Assembly (NCBI RefSeq): GCF_001274635.1
Contig: NZ_LBGV01000001.1
Span: 1,984,001-2,048,000, forward strand
Length of the DNA: 64,000 nucleotides
Direction: 5' to 3'
DNA from: Persicobacter sp. CCB-QB2
GTDB taxonomy: Bacteria > Bacteroidota > Bacteroidia > Cytophagales > Cyclobacteriaceae
Shown here: positions 57,730 through 64,000 of the stretch, one piece after another
Layout: each line of letters begins with the position of its first letter
How positions within the stretch are numbered: position 1 is the stretch's first letter
Translations under genes and position numbers: made by a program
Notes under the pieces: generated by a model
Told to the model about the DNA's origin: nothing
Seen by the model: only the letters and a program-made list of their open reading frames with translations
The model's database searches: none

Positions 57730-58254
57730 CTACAAAGCCAGGGCCTTGAAATTATAAGAAAGATAAGCCAGCAAGTCGCCAAAGGCTTCCACATGTTTTT
57801 TATCCTCCTCCGATACCGGCTTCCCCGTCATCTTGCAAAGTAAATAGCCATACAAACCATTGATGCAAACCTGCATGGGATTCGATACTTTACCTTCGGA
57901 CTTCTGCAGATAAAACTGAATGGAAGGCCTTACGGCATTGAAAAGCTTTTGATACTCTGCATCCTCCACTAAAAGCTTCATATGTAAATCAAATACTTTA
58001 TCCACTTCCGCCTGAGTAGAAGCCAAATGCCCGGACTGCTCCACGCCTTCAGCTTTCATCTGCCGGATCAAAGCTGAAAACCATTTTCGCTGCGCCTCCT
58101 TTTCTTCCTCCTCTACCGGAAAATGTTTCACCACATATTCCTCCATCTGCTCCATATCAAAATTAAAAGCCCGCACCAGGTCCTCCATTTGATACAGAAA
58201 CAGGATATATTCAGAGATATTTTCCGATCTCCTTTTTGCTGCAATTTCCTTCAT
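57730..58254 (-). CDS. DUF4924 family protein
   Basis: 174 residues from the ATG at 58254; a longer frame to 58296 is rejected because family members begin with the KKRxENIxEYILFLYQMED-like segment (here at residues ~6-23). All-helical, acidic, cytoplasmic, no known function; found in Bacteroidota. Convergent with the ferredoxin-like gene via the shared terminator. Confidence 0.85.
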   Translation of the reverse strand: MKEIAAKRRSENISEYILFLYQMEDLVRAFNFDMEQMEEYVVKHFPVEEEEKEAQRKWFSALIRQMKAEGVEQSGHLASTQAEVDKVFDLHMKLLVEDAEYQKLFNAVRPSIQFYLQKSEGKVSNPMQVCINGLYGYLLCKMTGKPVSEEDKKHVEAFGDLLAYLSYNFKALAL

Positions 58255-58309
58255 AGTCAAATTTTTCGAAAAATAAGGGATTTTCCCAAAAGCCAAAAAA
58301 ATATCGGGC

Positions 58310-58532
58310 TTAGCCCGGATTATTCCTGCTGAAATCCTCCTTTAGCCATAAGGCAGGAAATAGGAAGGAATTGTTTCCTATTTTGCGTTTTTTCCAACCA
58401 AGCAAAAGAATAAGGAGAAAGCATGTTGGCCCAAATTTGAGGTATTAATAAATCAGCACATTTACCCTTATTAAACTTCAAATAAATCACTTAAACCGAT
58501 CCGATAAATCTGGCAGCCAATAATTAGGCTTC
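58310..58532 (+). repeat. TTAA-type inverted-repeat element, copy I
   Basis: Left end TTAGCCCGGATTATTCC from 58310; centre ggagaaagcatgttggccca; right end gccaataattaggctt near 58531. Lies upstream of DUF4924 and downstream of the trehalose gene terminator. Confidence 0.72.
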
Positions 58533-58542
58533 GGTCACGAAC

Positions 58543-58569
58543 CAAAAAAAAGCCCCTCTCAGGGCTTTC
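58543..58569 (-). terminator. rho-independent terminator of trehalose synthase gene
   Basis: Minus strand AAAGCCC-TGAGA-GGGGCTTT then T run; 27 bp after the stop. Confidence 0.85.
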
Positions 58570-58595
58570 AAATTTTATATAATTAAACAAAATTT

Positions 58596-60788
58596 TTATT
58601 CGGCAGGAATACTGCTTAATACAAACTTGTCCAGCAGCTTTCTCACTTCCTGATAATTTTCCACAAAATAACTCGCCTCAGTGGCCGCACGTCCCACTTT
58701 AATGGTTTCCCCCTGATCTCCTACCGCCTCAAAAGTATCCTCATCGGTCCAGTCATCACCAATGGCCATCAGGAAATCATGCTCAAACTTGCGAATGAAG
58801 CGGCGAGCCGCTTTTCCTTTGTTCACCTCATTTGACTTCACTTCAATCACCATATCTCCTTCCAAGACCTGAAGACTCATTCCGTGGGTGATATAACGTA
58901 AGTGATTCACCAATTCTCGCGCTCTCAACTCGCCAAAACCCTGCTCGGCCTTGCGGTAGTGCCATGCCAGCGAATAATCTTTCTCCTCCACGAAGGAACC
59001 CGGCGTTCTGTTCACAAAAGTATCCATCACCAGGCCTACCTGCTCTTTCCAGGCGCCACTCAGGGCACTTGGCATTTTCCATTCTTGTCCCTGATAACGG
59101 TACCAAACACCATGTTCGGCAATTAAATCCACCGGCAGATGCCCCAACCATTTATTCAGGGTCTCGCGATCACGTCCACTAATGATGACCACATGCCCTT
59201 TGGAGGTTCCCAAATGAGAAAGTAAATTCAATAAATGCTCGTCAGGGTTCGCCTTTTGCGGATCGTGATGAAAACCTGAAAGCGTCCCATCGTAATCCAA
59301 AAACAACAATGGCTTCTCAGAGGACTGGTATTGAGCCACCAATTCGCCCTGCAGATTGGCCACCAAATGCCTGGCGCCGGAAGCTTTCTGTTCGGATTTT
59401 ATCGCTTCCAGTTGCTCCAAAAACAGGCTTACCCAATGGTGAATATTATATCGCTTGATGGTTTGTTTCATCACGGCCATGTGAATCTTCTGCTCCTCCA
59501 CTTCCATTTCCAAAGCTTCAAAGATCGCATCAGCCAGGCTGTGGATATCATTTGGATTGATAAGGATGGAATCCGACAGCTCTTTGGAGGCACCTGCCAT
59601 TTCCGAAAGGATGAGCACCCCTTTATTATCCAATTTAGAAGCCACATATTCCTTGGCGACCAAATTCATTCCGTCCCGCATAGGCGTAACCAAGGCCACA
59701 TCTGCCATCCGGTAAAAAGCAGACAAATCGTGGATATTAAAGGATCTGTAAAAATAATGAATCGGCTTCCAGTTCACCGTACCAATCTTTGCATTAATCC
59801 TCCCTACTGCCAGGTCAATCTCCTCTTTTAACTCTTTATAACGGGGCACGGTATCTCTTGAAGGCACCACAATCATAAACAAGGAAACCTCGCCGATATA
59901 TTGGGGATACAGCTCAAAAAATTGTTCAAAAGCTTTCAGCCTGTTCGGAATTCCCTTCGAATAATCCAGTCGGTCGATGGAGATGATCATCTTCGTTTTG
60001 CCAATACTGGTCCGAAATTCCACTTCCTTGCTTAAGGTGTCCGGATGACTCGCCATGCCTTCATATTTATCGAAGTCTATCCCCATCGGGAAGGCGTCCA
60101 CGGTCACGGTGCGGTTGCCCATCACCACCTGTGCCTGATTCACTTTCATCCCGGCCAGACGAGATACAGAGCTTAAGAAGTGACGCATATCGTCATAAGT
60201 ATGAAAACCTACCAGGTCAGCCCCTAAAAGGCCCATCAATAATTCTCTGCGCCATGGAATAGCCCGGAATGTTTCGAAAGAAGGAAAAGGAATATGCTGA
60301 AAGAAGCCAATGCTGATTTCCGAAAGTTGTTCGCGGATCATCTGCGGCACCAATAACAGCTGATAATCATGTACCCAGATGGTGTCATCGGGTTTCGCTA
60401 CACTTAATATAATATCACAAAACTTCTGATTAACGCGCTGATAAGCCTTCCAATGATCCTCATCAAAATTAGCATAGGAAGAAAAATAGTGAAAAATCGG
60501 CCAAAGAGTCTCATTACTAAAACCCTCGTAAAACTCATGCACCTCTTCCTCGGTCAGGAAAACAGGTAACATATTGCCGGATTTCAATTTATCACAAACT
60601 ATTTCTTTTTCCTCCTGATTATCCACCGCTAAGCCCGGCCAGCCTATCCATAAATTATCGCCTTGTTTATAAACAGATCCGAGACCAGTAGCTAATCCCC
60701 CCTCACTGGTGGCAAATTGCAGCTCATTGGCCTCATCTCTTAATACTTTAATGGGTAATCTGTTGGAAACGATGATCGTTCTACTCAT
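58596..60788 (-). CDS. otsAB: bifunctional trehalose-6-phosphate synthase/phosphatase
   Basis: 730 residues. N-terminal GT20 synthase (~1-470): VSNRLP (6-11), WIGWPG, VWVHDYQLLLVP (~135-146), SIDRLDYSKGIPNRL (~270-284) and RDGMNLVAKEY (~372-382). C-terminal HAD phosphatase (~490-725): LFLDYDGTLSG (~496-506), VIISGRDR and GDDWTDEDTFEA (~686-697). Joins UDP-glucose to glucose-6-phosphate, then removes phosphate, making trehalose for osmotic or desiccation tolerance. ATG at 60788; own terminator. Confidence 0.97.
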   Translation of the reverse strand: MSRTIIVSNRLPIKVLRDEANELQFATSEGGLATGLGSVYKQGDNLWIGWPGLAVDNQEEKEIVCDKLKSGNMLPVFLTEEEVHEFYEGFSNETLWPIFHYFSSYANFDEDHWKAYQRVNQKFCDIILSVAKPDDTIWVHDYQLLLVPQMIREQLSEISIGFFQHIPFPSFETFRAIPWRRELLMGLLGADLVGFHTYDDMRHFLSSVSRLAGMKVNQAQVVMGNRTVTVDAFPMGIDFDKYEGMASHPDTLSKEVEFRTSIGKTKMIISIDRLDYSKGIPNRLKAFEQFFELYPQYIGEVSLFMIVVPSRDTVPRYKELKEEIDLAVGRINAKIGTVNWKPIHYFYRSFNIHDLSAFYRMADVALVTPMRDGMNLVAKEYVASKLDNKGVLILSEMAGASKELSDSILINPNDIHSLADAIFEALEMEVEEQKIHMAVMKQTIKRYNIHHWVSLFLEQLEAIKSEQKASGARHLVANLQGELVAQYQSSEKPLLFLDYDGTLSGFHHDPQKANPDEHLLNLLSHLGTSKGHVVIISGRDRETLNKWLGHLPVDLIAEHGVWYRYQGQEWKMPSALSGAWKEQVGLVMDTFVNRTPGSFVEEKDYSLAWHYRKAEQGFGELRARELVNHLRYITHGMSLQVLEGDMVIEVKSNEVNKGKAARRFIRKFEHDFLMAIGDDWTDEDTFEAVGDQGETIKVGRAATEASYFVENYQEVRKLLDKFVLSSIPAE

Positions 60789-61176
60789 GATATCATGGGT
60801 TGTGGTGAAAGGAGCAGTCAGCTAAAGGTTTTTTAATGGTAGATAACAGTGCGCGGACCGGCTCCCATTTGTTGACGGTTTGGCCAACGTTATTTCGAAA
60901 AATAATCAATTTGTGGCTTTAATTCAATGGATAAATGGATCGCTCCAATTTATTTCAATTTTAATAAAATAGCAGGGATTAAAATTTTTGAAAAAATGGA
61001 TTAATTTTTACTGCGCAATTTAAGGTTTTTACGATATCGCCCATTGAATGCTACCGTAAAGCCAAATTTGCCCAGACCTATTCTCTTTTTAATTATTGAG
61101 ATTATTTTTATCAATAGTAAAGTAAAATCACACTATTATCTATCATTTTTTTAGTTTTCAGCTGAATTATCCCTCC
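60789..61176. other. upstream region of trehalose gene
   Basis: No gene. AT-rich 60900-61160, presumably holding the otsAB promoter; no confident -33/-7 pair was found. Confidence 0.4.
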
Positions 61177-61614
61177 TTGAATCGAACTATCCGGGCTAAA
61201 ATCCTCAGATCACTTAAGACAGGAAAAATGAAGGACTATTCCACCATTTCGAGTTTTCTCCATTAACCCGAAATATTCATGCTTAAATCCTCGTTTAGCT
61301 GTAAGGCGGAAAAAATGAAGGAATAGTTTCCTATTTCGAGTTTTTTCCAACGAAACAGATGAATGAGGAGAAAGCAAGCTTGCCCAAATTTGGGCTATTA
61401 TAAATAAAAGAAAACATATTATAATAAACTGAAATAAAGTCATTTATGCTTAGTTGATTAATTTAGCGGTGAATAATTCGGGTTAAAGCAGAGGAAGGAA
61501 GAGCAAGTAAGCTTACCCATGCTGAAGTTATTAAGAATCATAAAAAAGTGGGCGCTATAAATAATGTGCGATTGATGATGACCTCAACAATCCAAGGGCG
61601 CATAATTCGGCTTA
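61177..61614 (+). repeat. TTAA-type element, copy J, interrupted by copy K
   Basis: Left part 61177-61262 (TTGAATCGAACTATCC start, tcagatcacttaagacagg, gagttttctcca) and right part 61487-61614 (agcagaggaaggaagagcaa, ending cataattcggctta). Removing copy K and one TTAA restores an element of about 218 bp, the family length. Confidence 0.8.
61263..61486 (+). repeat. TTAA-flanked inverted-repeat element, copy K (best-preserved, nested)
   Basis: TTAA 61263-61266 and 61483-61486; termini CCCGAAATATTCA and TGAATAATTCGGG (one mismatch); 224 bp. Inserted in copy J at a TTAA. Overlapping palindromes GCAAGCTTGC and GCCCAAATTTGGGC near the centre. No open frame long enough for a transposase. Confidence 0.92.
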
Positions 61615-61689
61615 CACATTTTGGCTTTTATACACACTCACAAAAGAAAACCCATCCGATTTAAAAGCGGATGGGCTAAACTGCAACCA

Positions 61690-61922
61690 ATAAGCCGAAT
61701 GCTGCATCCGTAAATCCTCGGAAAGCAGCAAGGCGGGAAAATGAAGGAATAGTTCCTTATTCCGAATTTTTTCTAAGAAAGCAGAGGAATAAGGAGAAAG
61801 CAAGCCTGCCCCAATTTGGGCGACTAACAAGCACAGAAAAATAGCGGTAATTAAAAGTATGCGCTTGTTTAAAAGCAGATTGGGCCGATCCCATAAATTC
61901 AGCAGTGAATAAATCGAGCTAA
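61690..61922 (+). repeat. TTAA-type inverted-repeat element, copy L
   Basis: Left end ATAAGCCGAAT from 61690; centre ggagaaagcaagcctgcccc; right end gtgaataaatcgagctaa to 61922; 233 bp. Downstream of the GH43 gene terminator. Confidence 0.75.
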
Positions 61923-61940
61923 AGTTGGCGCTGCATCATT

Positions 61941-61978
61941 CGGAAAAAACGAAAAAGCGCGTGTTCAAAACACGCGCT
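61941..61978 (-). terminator. rho-independent terminator of GH43 gene
   Basis: AGCGCGTGTT (61956-61965)/AACACGCGCT (61969-61978), perfect 10-bp arms; T-rich tail on the minus strand. Confidence 0.88.
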
Positions 61979-61993
61979 AAAGCGGATCATTTA

Positions 61994-63799
61994 TTATTTC
62001 ACCAAAACGGGCTTCGTTTTTTCAGAAATACCATTCTCATTAAAAGATTCAATAGAGAAATAATAATCGGTTCCATTATCCAAAGATGGAATCTTAAGGG
62101 AGTTTTCATTATAAACCATCCAGGATTGGTATAGCTTATCCGGTGCAATACCCCAGCGAATGTTATAGCCTTGCGCTCCTTTAACGGCATCCCAACTCAT
62201 CTCTACCTCTCTTGGGTCTTTGCTTCTGTCCAATTGGAAATTACGTACCTTAGCCGGTAATTTTCCGCTACCTTTTCCAAATACCCGAAATTCGGACATC
62301 GCGAAATTTGGTGTAGGCACCGCAATATTGTTATACCTTACATAGCGTGCCTTAACAGGGGATTTCAGTTGCACATATTCATTGGGCACATCTTTCCAAT
62401 TATTAGATTTATCTACAATGGTTTTCCATTCCTTACCATCCAATGAAGTCTCCACGGTGTAACGGTGATGCATATTTTCCGGTCTACCAAAAAGCATGGA
62501 CTCATGATCATGGAAATTAATTTGTAGGGCATAAATATCCCCGGCCTGCTCAAGGTCAAGCTCCACATATTGCGCCGCATCATTCGCTTCCGCTACCCAA
62601 TATGATTTAGAGTTCTCATCCGTCAGCGTTGAAACATACAATGCTCCATTTTCCTGGCGAGTTTGTAAAGTATCAATGATATAGTCACCATCAGTTGCGG
62701 TGGATTTATTGATCTCAATCAAAGAAGAGGCTACTTTGGCAGGCTTATTATAGGACAGCAACATCCAGCCGCTAAATTCCCCTGCCTTGGGGTGATCCGC
62801 CCCATAGCGTGGATAATCACCATACTCCGTATTGGAATACATGAGCCCGTCCTGATCGAAATAGGTAGGGAACATGCACAGGCGGCGTTCCCAGTGGGAA
62901 TTAGAAGCTAAAGCCATAGAAGCAAAATGCCAATATTGATCATGTTTGTCCTTCATGGTGGTACCATGCCCAGAACCATTAATAAAGCCTCCAGGCTTCA
63001 TACACATCGGGTTATTCGGAGCGTATTCCCAAGGGCCAAGCGGACTGTCTGCCATATAATAACCATCCGCATAAACGTTAAATTGCGTTCCCGGAGCAGC
63101 ATATTGCAGGTAGTATTTACCGTTGTGCTTGGTCATGGCCGGGCCTTCAATATAGCCTTCTTTCAGGGTCGGGTGGAAATTATTCTCCCCGAAGCGTTCC
63201 CAACCATGGTTTTCCTCATCGAGATTATACAACTCATGGATTTCTTCTCCAGGCACAAAGCGCTTTTGCTTATCTAATTCGCGCGCACGAATGGGGTAAA
63301 TATTGGAAGAACCCCAATAGATATAAGCGGATTCATCATCGTCAATGAAAAATTCCGGATCCTGCAGGTTATTCAGGATGGTAACACCGGCATCCCACTT
63401 TCCTTTTTTTGGGTCATCAGTGGATAGTAAAACCATGTTTCCGGAAGGGTTACCGGTCACATACAATAAGGAATCTTTATAATTGAAGGCCGTGGGCGCA
63501 TTTGAGCCCTGAAAATACCAGTTCTCAGGCTTAATGAAGTCCCAACTTACCAAATCCTTGGAATGCCAGTAGCCCATAGATCGGGTAACGAACAAATAGT
63601 ATTCTCCGCGGAATTCTACCGCCGCAGGATCTGCCCCGGAACGGTAAGAGATGTCGCGAACGGAATTGTAAATCATATAGGTGTAATCCACATTCAGGGG
63701 ATTACAATACGTTTGATCCTGAGCTTGTACCTCCGTGAGACTGCTCATGCCTAGCAGTACAGAGACCGAGAGGCTCATTCTTTTTAACCAATTTTTCAA
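61994..63799 (-). CDS. glycoside hydrolase family 43-type enzyme with discoidin-like and FN3 domains
   Basis: 601 residues. Signal peptide (~1-26, VQAQ). Five-bladed propeller (~30-345): general base Asp in GADPAAVEF, pKa-modulating Asp in QDPEFFIDDDESAYIYWGSS and acid Glu in YIEGPAMTKH. Then an F5/8-type C (discoidin-like) domain (~375-510) and an FN3 domain (~515-600). Likely extracellular or periplasmic arabinosidase/xylosidase/galactosidase-type activity; which one is not readable. An esterase gene ends 27 bp upstream, so the two are probably one operon extending beyond the window. Confidence 0.88.
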   Translation of the reverse strand: MKNWLKRMSLSVSVLLGMSSLTEVQAQDQTYCNPLNVDYTYMIYNSVRDISYRSGADPAAVEFRGEYYLFVTRSMGYWHSKDLVSWDFIKPENWYFQGSNAPTAFNYKDSLLYVTGNPSGNMVLLSTDDPKKGKWDAGVTILNNLQDPEFFIDDDESAYIYWGSSNIYPIRARELDKQKRFVPGEEIHELYNLDEENHGWERFGENNFHPTLKEGYIEGPAMTKHNGKYYLQYAAPGTQFNVYADGYYMADSPLGPWEYAPNNPMCMKPGGFINGSGHGTTMKDKHDQYWHFASMALASNSHWERRLCMFPTYFDQDGLMYSNTEYGDYPRYGADHPKAGEFSGWMLLSYNKPAKVASSLIEINKSTATDGDYIIDTLQTRQENGALYVSTLTDENSKSYWVAEANDAAQYVELDLEQAGDIYALQINFHDHESMLFGRPENMHHRYTVETSLDGKEWKTIVDKSNNWKDVPNEYVQLKSPVKARYVRYNNIAVPTPNFAMSEFRVFGKGSGKLPAKVRNFQLDRSKDPREVEMSWDAVKGAQGYNIRWGIAPDKLYQSWMVYNENSLKIPSLDNGTDYYFSIESFNENGISEKTKPVLVK

Positions 63800-63826
63800 A
63801 ATCTATGCAATTGTATATGATATAAA

Positions 63827-64000
63827 CTATTTTTTATATTTAAATAACCAGTCCATAAGCCCGGGCTCCTGAAACATGGTATCATTCCAGGGGCCATGTC
63901 CAAGCCCCGGATAGGTATCCAATTTCACACTTATTCCGGCAGCCTTTAGCGCCTCATACATTCTTAATGAGTAACTGTAGTCCACCACATTGTCCGCATC
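63827..64000 (-). CDS. alpha/beta-hydrolase esterase, C-terminal part (cut by window edge)
   Basis: 57 residues from the window end to the TAG at 63827-63829. Pattern DADNVVDYSYSLRMYEAL then YPGLGHGPWN matches the end of prolyl-oligopeptidase/dienelactone-hydrolase-like esterases, with the likely catalytic Asp (start) and His (GHGPW). The 5' part lies outside. It precedes the GH43 gene on the same strand by 27 bp, which suggests deacetylation or de-esterification of the same polysaccharide. Confidence 0.75.
   Translation of the reverse strand, partial: DADNVVDYSYSLRMYEALKAAGISVKLDTYPGLGHGPWNDTMFQEPGLMDWLFKYKK

Noticed and set aside
61210..61443. Open frame with QIWASLLSPHSS / NRKLFLHF segments, with similar frames at 61612-61830 and 43363-43620
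   Set aside because: The similarity comes from the DNA repeat itself; the frames differ in length and phase between copies, and most copies have stops. Not a protein family.
330..61922. Reading the repeats as REP/terminator elements of each gene
   Set aside because: Length, paired termini, TTAA flanks and the nested copy fit a mobile element; separate T-tailed terminators are already present beside several copies.
1..64000. CRISPR arrays, tRNA or rRNA genes, prophage and transposase genes
   Set aside because: Looked for on both strands by eye; no regularly spaced short repeats, no cloverleaf-like sequence and no transposase or phage protein motifs were found.

Overview
The window looks like chromosomal DNA from a member of the Bacteroidota; the order Cytophagales is my guess, not a demonstrated assignment. 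The evidence is a SusC/SusD pair, several TonB-dependent receptors, a type IX-like C-terminal sorting region, Bacteroidota-restricted families (DUF4924, a MenC with the GTSRGV motif, a CphB-like lipoprotein locus) and candidate promoters of the TTG(N19-20)TAnnTTTG kind. No rRNA, tRNA, CRISPR array, prophage or transposase gene was seen.

Layout. 1-3.1 kb: 3' end of lgt, a cold-shock gene pair, an alpha/beta hydrolase. 3.1-14.4 kb (minus strand except the MazG-like gene): DUF3999/DUF2339 membrane pair, a MazG-like pyrophosphohydrolase, a GNAT enzyme, a MuiA-family exported protein, a methyltransferase-like protein and lepA. 14.8-17.0 kb: D-lactate dehydrogenase followed by lrgA/lrgB. 17.1-30.5 kb (minus): one operon with a giant exported fibronectin-III lipoprotein, a TonB-dependent receptor, a TPR/PP2C phosphatase, a SiaB-type kinase and a SiaC-type phosphoprotein. 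31.0-31.9 kb: cysM. 32.2-43.3 kb: an operon of secreted S51 peptidase (cyanophycinase type), SusC, SusD, PKD/YWTD lipoprotein, CphB-like cyanophycinase and isoaspartyl peptidase, with a divergent YfcC/DcuC-family transporter. I read this as a Sus-type cyanophycin (or other beta-aspartyl polymer) utilisation locus. 43.5-64 kb: SGNH lipoprotein plus FadL-type porin, menC, an atypical pyrophosphatase, a BaiN-type flavoprotein with a sodium symporter and an unlisted 44-residue membrane peptide, dnaB, a Mpl-like Mur ligase, an exonuclease, a methyltransferase, a small ferredoxin-like protein, a DUF4924 protein, trehalose synthase/phosphatase fusion, and a GH43 enzyme with the 3' end of an esterase gene.

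Two further points cut across the window. First, a ~220-bp terminal-inverted-repeat element is present in twelve copies, all intergenic or at gene ends; one copy sits inside another and shows that it inserted at TTAA and duplicated it. Second, four genes (giant FN3 protein, SusD, secreted S51 peptidase, MenC) are split by seven one-base losses, all in the same direction and in or beside homopolymer runs. I treat these as probable sequencing or assembly errors and annotate the genes across them.

Functional reading: the surface-protein operons dominate the middle third. The cyanophycin-type locus would depolymerise an extracellular polymer, import dipeptides through SusCD and split them inside the cell. 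The SiaABC-type operon links a phosphorylation switch to an outer-membrane receptor and a very large adhesin-like lipoprotein.
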